Source of the DNA: Leptasterias polaris
Taxonomy: Eukaryota > Echinodermata > Asteroidea > Forcipulatida > Asteriidae
Direction: 5' to 3'
Assembly (NCBI GenBank): GCA_037783415.1
Contig: JAZGTN010000195.1
Coordinates: forward strand, 124,001 to 188,000
DNA: 64,000 nucleotides
This document shows, piece by piece, positions 58,101-64,000 of this stretch. The notes under the pieces are model-generated. The model worked only from the letters and a program-made list of their open reading frames with translations. It was not told the DNA's origin and ran no database searches. How positions within the stretch are numbered: position 1 is the stretch's first letter; every line of letters begins with the position of its first letter. A program made the position numbers and the translations under genes.

Positions 58101-61100
58101 AAAAACCAAGGCATTATTAATGTCAACAATAAACAGGTCTCTACATTCCACACATATATTTTTCAGCAGTCAAAGGTCAAATTCACCACATTTTTATTTA
58201 AATTGATGAAACTCCGGAAATTGAAAATGTTCTTAGAGCCCCTCTTTAACTAGACTCAAATTACAGCATATTAGAACCACTTAACACTTCCAGTCCTGTG
58301 AAAATATTGATTAAAATAAAACTACATACCCCTTCCTTGGTGGCAGCTGCAAACTTGGTAGCACCTACTGCAAATGTTGACCAACCCTACAAAGATAAAA
58401 TAAAATGAATATCAAGAATGTTCACCAACTTTGATGAGAACGAAACGAGAAGAGGACGAAGCCTTGGCTTTCTCAAAGACTCATGTTCCTCAATTTTCCT
58501 TCAGATTTTCATTTTTCTTAATCACAGTACAAGTGCTTAACTCTGACATTAGCAATTTAGGTCCTCAAGCTATATTTTACCAGCCATGTGTTCATCTCTT
58601 TAACCACAAAAGTATAGACCTAAGTGTACACTTATGTACTCTGTGTGTAATATACTACTGGCTGGCACAGTAAAAAACCACATTGGATAATATTGAATGG
58701 TCAGATGGTAGGAGGGTTGACTGTGTACTATGGAGATCACATTCACCACATTATACTATATTGCAGGCTGGTATAGTTCATCTATCATTTTAAAAAAACA
58801 GTGGATAACATGGAATGGTCAATCAGTAGGAGAGTTGACTTTGTGCTGCATGCATTCACTCCATCCGTAATATTGGACCCAAAAAGTGCTCGGATAAAGC
58901 GAAATACCACAATCTATTCTGTTGTGCCATTAAAGGTGGTGTCATAGATTAGTTTTTGTCAATGTAAAGCTGATTTATTGGCAAATTATAAAGAAAGATA
59001 CAATAAAAGACACATGTGAAAGTTTCAGCTGAATAGTGTGTCTACTTGCTGAGAAAACAAAACTGTCACAGTATTTTCACAAGAATGCAGAATCCATCCA
59101 GGTTAAGCGAGGAGAAAGTGGGTACCCACAGCATATCTGGCAGCAGCATTCATGAACAGACACCAACCCTCAGAAATCTTTAAAACAATTCAAGCATGAA
59201 TCATTTTTAAGATTCAAATGATTTTATTTATTTCAGACGGTAGTTTCGCAGGATGCTTGCTACCATTACCAATACTTTTACAACAAGCAAGCTTGTGGAT
59301 AGAAATTACACTTCTTCTTTTTTTGAGATAATTACCAAAGAATGACCCTACCCGTAACAGCCTGTATCTGCCATAATTATAGCGAATGTCAATGAATCAT
59401 TACATGTACTTACCAGAACAAGTGTAAGAACAAAATATTAAAAAGGAGTTGTTATCATCTGTGAAGTTACACACATGCACTCTTTGACATGATGAACATC
59501 CAGCTCAATTTCTGCTTGTCACATGTATTCAAAATTTTGTAACAGAAACAATTTGCATGTGTAGAGTGCATTTTGTGGTCAAATTCTCCCCTAATTGTGG
59601 CACTGTTTTGGGGGGATTACTAACTGCGCATGTGCACCTCATTGGCTGAGCACTAGCATAGTGCATTGTGTCAATTTGTGTGTGCCATGATGTGTTTCAT
59701 ACTTATTCATGTACTTGGGCTATACTATCATTTTGTGCAAGGTATTAAGTAGGGCATTGACTCAATGTTGCTGGTGATTGGTGATTGCCTTGTACCTAAC
59801 ATAGTTCTAATGCATAACTGATCCTACAGGCCTATCAACACTGTTTTAAAAGCTATTTGTATGTTTGTCCAGACAATTTGGACAAACAAGGAAAGTGCTC
59901 AACAAAAATTTGATATCCGATCATAATTTCACATTCTGATTCAACTCATGATATTGTAATGCTGGCTGGCAGTTTGTCAATCATCCCACCCCAAAATAGG
60001 AAAATATTGAATAGTCAGACAGTAGGAGGATTAACTTTGTATTGGGTAGATGCATTCACCATGATAGTACAATGCTGGCTGGCACAGTTCATTAATCATT
60101 CAAAACCAGAGAATAGTATTGAATGGTCAGACAGTAGGAGGGTTAACTATATGAGGTGATTCACTTATTTACTTACAGAACTCAATGATGCCATAGCGCT
60201 ATCCCAAGACTCATTTTGTGCTTCTTGTTTTATTGGCGTGCTTCCAAATCCTGCATATTTCCCTCCTTGACTCGGTGGCAAGTTTCTATTAGAGAAAAAA
60301 GTGATTTATTATCAGTAGTTGTTGTAATTTTTATATTTACAAACCCACTTCAGCACCCTTCCAAACCTACCTACTGTCAGGTTCTGAAGTGTCATGTGGT
60401 TGTCTCTTGTCACTAAACACCGTCACGTTGAAATGTTGTGGTCGAGCGATTTCGTCCAGCAATTTTGCATAGCTAACTCTATTAGACTGAACATGTTTTG
60501 TGCACCCTGAATGCTAAAATTATGAGTTTTTGAGTAGCAAGTCAGACATTTGTGTTGTATTTTGCTATTTTTAGACAAGGGAAACCATTGAATGGGTCTA
60601 GAGCATGGGACTCTAGTTCTGGTATTGTAATGGTGTTGGTGGGGTTATGGTTATTGCACTTGTGTCCTTCAGATAGGACAGATCCAGTGTGAGGTGTAAT
60701 GCATGCAAACAAATTACACTTATTTTAAAGAGAAGGTGCTTGATCTGGTCACCTTAAAAGGTCACCAGAAATAGTTTAGGGCAAACCCATCTCAAGGTAT
60801 ACAACTACCGTATTTTCCTGCGTATGAGGCACTCAGTATATAACATATAAAAGGCACAGTATCCCTAAGTTACTAACAAGATTCAAGTGTCATCATATAA
60901 GGCACACCGCCTTATAAGATGCATCATGACCGCACTCACAGAGGCCCTCCAGGTGCCACTCAATAGACCCTTCCCATGAAATATGCTAATTACATTCACG
61001 CATGAGTACAGACACTATTGGTTGGCAAACGCCATAGAGTTGTGCACTAAGTAGACGCACAAGCGCGTCTGCGTCACGCCACCATCAGCCCCACACAAAA

Positions 61101-61513
61101 AGGGGCAATGTTCCTTCATTTTGCCAATCAGTGTTAGTGCACACGCATGATGTGCAATTTACATATTTCATGGGAAGGGTCTATTGGTACTTCACCACAC
61201 ACAGGGGTCATGTGTTGGTACATGACGATAAAATCAAGAGATCATTATTTTTTTGATTCATGAATATGAGTAAAGCATCACTTCTGTTACTTAAATAATT
61301 TCTTTTCATTTTTGATTTTAAACTGTTTCTGTATTGCTCAATAATGTAGTTCTCCAGCATGGCAAGACCCCCTGCATTGCTATATAAATGAGATGTCAGT
61401 GAGAACGGTCTACACAGAGTTTCAAGTGATCTGGGTTTACTCACTCTGGTCTGGATGCATTCTCTGCTTGTAGTTTGTCAAAATAGTCAAACTTTTTGCT
61501 GTCTACTTCTTCC
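30972..61513 (-). CDS. ARFGAP1: ADP-ribosylation factor GTPase-activating protein 1 (C-terminal two-thirds)
   Basis: Eight minus-strand exons join in phase: 61445-61513, 60177-60285, 58330-58386, 50444-50476, 45927-46043, 45077-45225, 31823-32041 and 30972-31173. They give about 318 residues to a TAA at 30972-30974. The family signature RPENLPPSQGGKYAGFGST follows a helix (KKFDYFDKLQAENAS), as in Gcs1/ARFGAP1. Next come two Ser/Thr/Gly-rich amphipathic stretches matching the ALPS1 and ALPS2 lipid-packing sensors, which recruit ARFGAP1 to highly curved Golgi membranes. The tail is acidic and Trp-rich (DDTWGWGKSDTWDD, DGWGSWSNEQEDLLLDFDDS), as in the coatomer- and adaptor-binding end of the family. 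It ends in a Ser/Lys-rich stretch. The N-terminal Arf-GAP zinc finger is upstream of the window or in unread sequence. Introns reach 13 kb and carry most of the satellites seen here. Confidence 0.88.
31174..31822 (-). other. ARFGAP1 intron, nothing recognised
   Basis: 649 bases between the last two exons, AT-rich, no repeat or coding resemblance noted. Confidence 0.6.
31823..32041 (-). CDS. ARFGAP1: ARFGAP1 exon: Trp/acid-rich tail
   Basis: The acceptor follows a long pyrimidine tract (CCCCCCAATTCATTTCATAG|A) and the donor is GACTC|GTAAGT. It encodes a Pro/Thr-rich start and then TWGWGKSDTWDD and DGWGSWSNEQEDLLLDFDDS. The Trp in acidic context resembles the delta-COP/adaptor-binding motifs of ARFGAP1. 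LLDFD fits the clathrin-box pattern. Confidence 0.88.
32651..32672. repeat. 22-bp perfect palindrome GTTCGGTCTTATAAGACCGAAC
   Basis: The 22 bases are self-complementary without a loop (half-site GTTCGGTCTTA). They lie at the left edge of a block that looks like an interspersed repeat: T-runs, then paired TGACGTCA/TGATGACGTCATCA-type words at 32834-32858 and again at 33160-33183. I cannot name the family. Confidence 0.6.
34938..37049. repeat. 88-bp satellite, 24 tandem copies
   Basis: The monomer begins CATTTATACAGCACCTTGTA and repeats with almost no divergence for 2,112 bases, exactly 24 x 88. A single C/T difference (TAGCCAACC or TAGTCAACC) marks monomers. From monomer 3 the order reads CCTTCCCTT twice in a row, i.e. 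a nine-monomer (792-bp) higher-order unit. Read on the minus strand, the monomer ends ACAAGGTGCTGTATAAATG, the usual 3' end of deuterostome tRNA-SINEs, and the matching SINE body lies directly next to the array. Confidence 0.95.
37050..37400 (-). repeat. SINE body and head adjoining the 88-bp satellite
   Basis: The minus strand reads a tRNA-like head near 37390-37310 (TATCCTAGCGGAGCAAACTA, then GTGGGTTCATTTCCC as box B). A GC-rich segment follows, then TGTGTCCTTGAGCAAGACAC, shared with the SINE at 44664. It then runs straight into the satellite monomer. Duplicated GTGACRATAAACATTCT words at 37150-37200 suggest internal rearrangement. Confidence 0.6.
38330..38800. repeat. Probable interspersed repeat, unnamed
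   Basis: The stretch has an ATTTGGATTTGGATTTGG triplet repeat and a GC-richer block (GTTGAAGCCTGTTCCAGAGA, then GTAGGGCCAGCATGGAAAAA). That block reminds me of a common repeat in aquatic animal genomes, but I cannot name it. No coding potential is claimed. Confidence 0.3.
42150..42258. repeat. 30-bp tandem repeat, four copies
   Basis: The unit ATTACAGTTTAGCACAATAT followed by AAGCAAATTC is repeated four times. The last copy has lost two bases (ACAATAAGC). Copies are otherwise identical. Confidence 0.9.
44664..45030 (+). repeat. tRNA-Ser/Leu-derived SINE, nearly complete
   Basis: The head at 44664-44746 is 83 bases and starts TGTCATG and ends CATGACA, a perfect 7-bp acceptor-type stem. Box A is GGCTGAGTAGTCTAGCC and box B GGGTTCGAATCCC; the length fits a class II tRNA with a variable arm. 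The body contains TGTGTCCTTGAGCAAGACAC. The end is GGTTTAGGCGCTTTGCAAGA, similar to the GGCGCTATATAA-type end of related SINEs. Confidence 0.75.
45077..45225 (-). CDS. ARFGAP1: ARFGAP1 exon: ALPS2 and charged helix
   Basis: The acceptor is GCCTCCTGTAG|TTTG and the donor TTACG|GTAAGG. It encodes FASSTSKGWKDLTGIFND, matching the GSKGWRDVTTFF part of ALPS2. A Thr/Leu-rich stretch and EKRERLR follow. It ends with two spare bases that pair directly with the one spare base of the 31823-32041 exon. Confidence 0.9.
45226..45926 (-). other. ARFGAP1 intron, nothing recognised
   Basis: 700 bases between the linker and ALPS2 exons. A short duplicated phrase (CACAGCAGAAGACA at 45419 and 45508) is the only repetition noticed. 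Confidence 0.6.
45927..46043 (-). CDS. ARFGAP1: ARFGAP1 exon: linker between ALPS1 and ALPS2
   Basis: The acceptor is CTCCCACTAG|ACTC and the donor TCCAAG|GTAATG. It encodes 39 residues including VNDSVVKPTKEKMQEGRLMT and STGTKSWASK. It is equivalent to LNENVLKPAQEKVKEGKIF and SSGVSQLASK in vertebrates. Confidence 0.92.
46577..47346. repeat. 22-bp satellite, 35 tandem copies
   Basis: The unit AGTTTACTTATTAAACTGTG-TG repeats 35 times without a visible difference (770 = 35 x 22). Each monomer contains the inverted repeat AGTTTA-CTTAT-TAAACT, so single strands could form a regular series of small hairpins. It lies in the 4.4-kb ARFGAP1 intron. Confidence 0.95.
47414..47513. repeat. 50-bp tandem duplication
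   Basis: CACATCCTGCTGGTCTTGTG followed by GATTTCCCAACCCAATTT occurs twice 50 bases apart. Each copy is preceded by a TACATGTAC-type palindrome. Confidence 0.9.
48983..49026. other. GC-rich two-stem hairpin in ARFGAP1 intron
   Basis: GGTATGG (48983-48989) pairs with CCATACC (49020-49026). Inside it GGTCC (48993-48997) pairs with GGACC (49011-49015), with a 13-base loop. The block is clearly GC-richer than its surroundings. It could be a structured RNA, a repeat fragment or a cryptic exon; nothing decides between these. Confidence 0.35.
50444..50476 (-). CDS. ARFGAP1: ARFGAP1 micro-exon: end of ALPS1
   Basis: The acceptor is GATATCTAG|GCTG and the donor CAGAAG|GTAAGT. Only 33 bases, encoding AVKLGTVASQK, corresponding to ATKFGSQASQK of vertebrate ARFGAP1. 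It is isolated by introns of 7.9 and 4.4 kb. Confidence 0.88.
52743..52913. repeat. Direct duplication of about 80 bp
   Basis: TACAAATGTAAGAAGTTTTC ... CATGCAAGTC ... GACTATT occurs at 52743-52820 and 52834-52913 with a few substitutions. The copies are separated by AAAGATTTTAAAGA. Confidence 0.85.
56403..56704. repeat. 33-bp satellite, nine copies
   Basis: The unit TTTTGACTGATATTCTACTG followed by CTACAGAGCAATA repeats nine times without visible change. Because 33 is a multiple of three, every stop-free frame stays open, producing apparent 11-residue protein repeats on both strands. These are read as an artefact of the period, not genes. Confidence 0.95.
57967..58110 (+). repeat. tRNA-derived SINE
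   Basis: The head starts GGGCTAGCTCAGTAAGACAT (box A) and carries GGGTTCGAATCCCACCCGAG (box B). The tail ACAGTGCTTAACACACATCA then GTATACGGG recurs as a remnant in the TINAG-like intron near 21345. Poor acceptor pairing argues against a working tRNA. Confidence 0.65.
58330..58386 (-). CDS. ARFGAP1: ARFGAP1 exon: ALPS1 core
   Basis: The acceptor is CTTTGTAG|GGTT and the donor GAAGGG|GTATGT. It encodes 19 residues, GWSTFAVGATKFAAATKEG, aligning with the human GWSSFTTGAS...AAKEG segment. The face of small and polar residues (Ser, Thr, Gly) is retained. Confidence 0.92.
58387..60176 (-). other. ARFGAP1 intron with degenerate ~100-bp repeats
   Basis: The sequence GCTGGCTGGCACAGTTCATTA...GAATGGTCAGACAGTAGGAG...GTTAACT...CATTCACCA appears in several diverged versions near 58650-58760, 58770-58860, 59960-60060 and 60070-60150. 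The original array seems split by unrelated sequence around 58870-59950. Confidence 0.6.
60177..60285 (-). CDS. ARFGAP1: ARFGAP1 exon: LPPSQGGKYAGFG motif and start of ALPS1
   Basis: The acceptor is TCTCTAATAG|AAAC and the donor AGTTCT|GTAAGT. It encodes NLPPSQGGKYAGFGSTP, then SWDSAMASLSS, the first turns of the ALPS1 amphipathic helix. It ends in phase 0. Confidence 0.92.
60808..60930. mobile_element. ACCGTATTTTCC-type MITE fragment
   Basis: It opens with ACCGTATTTTCCTGCGTATG and has repeated AGGCACA/ATAAGGCACACCGCCTTATAAG words. This resembles the widespread non-autonomous element of animal genomes whose end reads ACCGTATTTTCC and whose body has TATAAGGCGCAC. The other end is not clear. 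Confidence 0.45.
60961..61186. mobile_element. 226-bp MITE with long terminal inverted repeats
   Basis: The left end CAATAGACCCTTCCCATGAA-ATATG (60961-60985) is the exact complement of the right end (61162-61186). Weaker complementarity continues to about 70 bases inward (AATT..CA, GCATGAGT, GGCAAA). It has no coding capacity. The superfamily is not identified because the target duplication is unclear. Confidence 0.8.
61445..61513 (-). CDS. ARFGAP1: ARFGAP1 exon: helix before the LPPSQGGKY motif
   Basis: The acceptor has an excellent pyrimidine tract (CTTCTTTGTTTCTGTAG|G) and the donor is CCAGA|GTGAGT. It encodes EEVDSKKFDYFDKLQAENAS then RPE. Joined to the next exon it gives RPENLPPSQGG, the invariant Gcs1/ARFGAP1 phrase. 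The preceding exon must leave two spare bases. Confidence 0.85.
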
Positions 61514-63117
61514 CTACAGAAACAAAGAAGAGGAAAAGTTTATAAATTTCAGATACTTGGATGGCACATTTATTTCTTCCCCGCCTTTCGCCTCTGTGAA
61601 AGCTCAAATCAGCTCAAATCAGCTCAAATCCCACATACTGGATTTTTGCATAGATTGGGTTTTTTAGTTCCGACCTGATTGCGTGGGTTTTTCCCACTCG
61701 CAGTGTTCTCCAAAGACTTTTTAGGTTGGGAGGCAGTATGACGTTGTCGGACGGTGAAATCTGTCAATCTGAACGCTGACAGTCATGATGATTGCGAGGG
61801 GCTTTCAGGGAAGTCCCTGCTAAAAATAAGTTCCCATGATTTGGTACAATAATGAGCTGAGGCGTCATATTTTGAAAAACATTTAAAGTATCAAGATTTT
61901 TTTTTTAATAGTACACTAAGATGAAAACAGAGATGAAAAGCTAAATTGACATTATAACTCAGGAAATGTATTTTTCTTAGACTGATTTGATAATTTTTTG
62001 AGCGAAAACAAAGACGCTGATGTGACAAAACTTCAAAAGAAATGGTCACTAAAAAATATGCTATTTGACATTTGACTTTCAGAAATCTCCAGAAGAAACA
62101 ACTCACACATAATTACAATGCTTAAATGTTTATCTTATTCTTGACGTGTGATGATAATCTTGACACTTTGCGAAACATTAGGGAGGTTCTTTAAAATAAA
62201 ACGCAGCTTACATGTAGCTTTCTGAAGAATTCAAGAACGTTAAAATCCGAGTGCGGGCACCTCACTAGTCATTGCTTATTGTTAGAAAATACAGTGTACA
62301 CTGACCAAACACTTTTCCCAAACAGTAAAGCTCAGACCAACCAAGCGGGTATGGTACCTGTTATACTTATACGTGTATTGCAAGGGCACTTAAAGCAGGA
62401 TTCTTGCTGCCAGTCAATTTATTGAACTGAGTTCACTGATTCTATACTGACGGTCAGTACTGGCAGTATACATACAGAGATCAGTGATTCACTTCCATCT
62501 GACAGACAGTCTGTGAGTATCATGAAGAACACGGAAGTGGACCAATCAAGTACTTCAATTTCGGCCCCATTGATGCATGGGACACATGTACTGTTATAAT
62601 ACTAACGTAGTGCAGTTTTGCAAAGGCTATTAAGCCGAACCGCAGCCCTCAGCTAGCAGTGTTCACGGCCGGCTGGTCGGTCCAGGGTGATTGCAATGCA
62701 GCCGTTTGGCAGTCAGCGAGCTCAGCAAAACGGAGTGAGCACCTGGCGGAAAATAGTCTGTGTTGAGGGGAACTTATAGACAGTATTCCTTGCTGGGATC
62801 GAACTTGTGTTCGTCAATTTGGCAGGGCAGTCAATAACTTTGAAAGGACTGCCAGTTTTTTGGCAGGGTGACCTTAAATTTTATGTGGGCGGCACACCCT
62901 CCCAAAATCGACACAGGGACAACACTCGATTTGGGTTTTTTCTTCCCACATCTAAAACTGATATTTCTCATTGTCTTCTTTACAAAGGTATCTTTAAGCC
63001 TATGGGTCACTGTCAGTACCAGTCGCTTTTGAAAGTCCCAATAGGCTATTTACACAAAGGACCACACGAGACTGTGAAGTAAGTCCACAGTACACAGGCC
63101 ATGGGGTTTCCATATTA
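61514..63117 (-). other. ARFGAP1 intron, no exon seen
   Basis: It contains AGCTCAAATC in three tandem copies (61600-61630) and a GC-richer stretch at 62630-62760. No Arf-GAP zinc-finger exon (CxxC...CxxC) was found on the minus strand, so the catalytic domain lies further right. Confidence 0.5.
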
Positions 63118-64000
63118 ATCTGTACAAACAGAAGAAACCCTTGAACCCAGTACTAGCTCAGCCATACAAACAGAAGAAACCCATGCACCCAATGCTAGCC
63201 TTAAGGTATGGTACTTTGTGGCAGTCTGTGGTTCCAGTGTCGGCTGTACAAACAGAAGAAACCCATGCACCCAATGCTAGCCTTAAGGTATGGTACTTTG
63301 TGGAAATCTGTGGTTCCAGTGTCAGCCATACAAACAGAAGAAACCCATGTACACAATGCTAGCCTTGAAGGTTTGGTACTTTGTGGAAATCTGTGGTTCC
63401 AGTGTTGGCCATGCAAACAGAAGAAACCCATGTACACAATGCTAGCCTTGAAGGTTTGGTACTTTGTGGAAATCTGTGGTTCCAGTGTCAGCCATACAAA
63501 CAGAAGAAACCCATGTACACAATGCTAGCCTTGAAGGTTTGGTACTTTGTGGAAATCTGTGGTTCCAGTGTTGGCCATACAAACAGAAGAAACCCATGTA
63601 CACAATGCTAGCCTTGAAGGTTTGGTACTTTGTGGAAATCTGTGGTTCCAGTGTCAGCCATACAAACAGAAGAAACCCATGTACACAATGCTAGCCTTGA
63701 AGGTTTGGTACTTTGTGGAAATCTGTGGTTCCAGTGTTGGCCATACAAACAGAAGAAACCCATGTACACAATGCTAGCCTTGAAGGTTTGGTACTTTGTG
63801 GAAATCTGTGGTTCCAGTGTCAGCCATACAAACAGAAGAAACCCATGTACACAATGCTAGCCTTGAAGGTTTGGTACTTTGTGGAAATCTGTGGTTCCAG
63901 TGTCGGCCATACAAACAGAAGAAACCCATGTACACAATGCTAGCCTTGAAGGTTTGGTACTTTGTGGAAATCTGTGGTTCCAGTGTCAGCCATACAAACA
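63118..64000. repeat. 83-bp satellite with 166-bp dimer pattern, continues past the window
   Basis: The unit AAGAAACCCATGTACACAAT ... GTCAGCCATACAAACAG repeats about ten times. After two diverged copies, monomers alternate between GTCAGCC and GTTGGCC (one GTCGGCC near 63899), giving a 166-bp higher-order dimer. The period of 83 is not a multiple of three, so the overlapping look-alike frames are not genes. It lies upstream of ARFGAP1 exon 61445-61513, probably inside an intron. Confidence 0.95.

Larger units (their letters stand above)
50477..58329 (-). other. 7.9-kb ARFGAP1 intron
   Basis: It contains a duplicated 80-base block (52743-52913), the 33-bp satellite (56403-56704) and a tRNA-derived SINE (57967-58110). 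The rest is AT-rich with chance frames only. Confidence 0.6.
60286..61444 (-). other. ARFGAP1 intron with two MITE-like elements
   Basis: It contains an ACCGTATTTTCCTGCGTATG-headed repeat (about 60808-60930) and the 226-bp inverted-repeat element at 60961-61186. A frame at about 60377-60505 has splice-like edges in matching phase but competes with the well-supported exon at 61445-61513. Confidence 0.55.

Noticed and set aside
60377..60505. Candidate alternative exon before ARFGAP1 exon 60177-60285 (minus strand, contains YAKLLDEIARPQHFNVTVF)
   Set aside because: The donor AG|GTAGGT and phase match, but the exon at 61445-61513 supplies the conserved RPE-NLPPSQGG join, and this stretch has no family resemblance.
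62807..63082. 91-codon plus-strand frame
   Set aside because: No recognised domain; sits in an ARFGAP1 intron next to the satellite with repeat-like composition (duplicated TGGCAGGG words).
63141..63943. Series of overlapping 76-106 codon frames in the 83-bp array
   Set aside because: Each is the same satellite read through a different frame; the period is not a multiple of three.

Overview
The window is AT-rich nuclear DNA of an animal. Genes are split by GT-AG introns, intergenic space is filled with non-LTR retrotransposon debris, tRNA-derived SINEs, MITE-like elements and satellites, and there are no bacterial operons. The gene families (TINAG-like pseudo-protease, ARFGAP1, SAMD3-like), the SINE body containing TGTCCTTGAGCAAGACACTT and the frequent palindromic word TACATGTA suggest a marine invertebrate deuterostome. 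An echinoderm such as a sea star is my best guess, but the species is not proven by anything here. Layout: 1-6.1 kb is mobile-element territory: a 59-bp foldback with a 10-bp target duplication, a 2.1-kb terminal-inverted-repeat DNA transposon with a SAP-like fragment, and two non-LTR retrotransposon fragments. From 6.6 to 11.4 kb on the minus strand lies a SAMD3-like gene (end of a SAM domain plus the SAMD3-type C-terminal region, five exons, 5' end missing). Its largest intron holds a same-strand, broken transposase-like gene with two C2H2 fingers. Next come a CR1/L2-like endonuclease fragment (12-13 kb) and sparse sequence with a small inverted-repeat element and a microsatellite. From 17.4 to 23.1 kb on the plus strand is a complete nine-exon TINAG/TINAGL1-like gene (441 aa) whose cathepsin-type catalytic Cys is Ser. 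One intron carries a decayed duplicate of exon 5. The interval 23-31 kb has no convincing gene, only SINEs, small hairpins and probable 3' flank. From 31 to 61.5 kb on the minus strand is the C-terminal two-thirds of an ARFGAP1/Gcs1-family Arf GTPase-activating protein in eight phase-compatible exons, with both ALPS membrane-curvature motifs and a Trp/acid-rich tail; the catalytic zinc-finger exons lie beyond the right edge. Its introns are unusually satellite-rich: 24 x 88 bp (with a nine-monomer higher-order pattern, apparently grown from the 3' end of a SINE), 35 x 22 bp, 9 x 33 bp, and an 83-bp array with a 166-bp dimer pattern that runs off the right end. The three host genes do not form a pathway. 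SAMD3-like has no well-established function, TINAG-like is a secreted matrix protein, and ARFGAP1 acts at the Golgi. All exon boundaries were deduced by hand from splice signals, reading phase and family resemblance.
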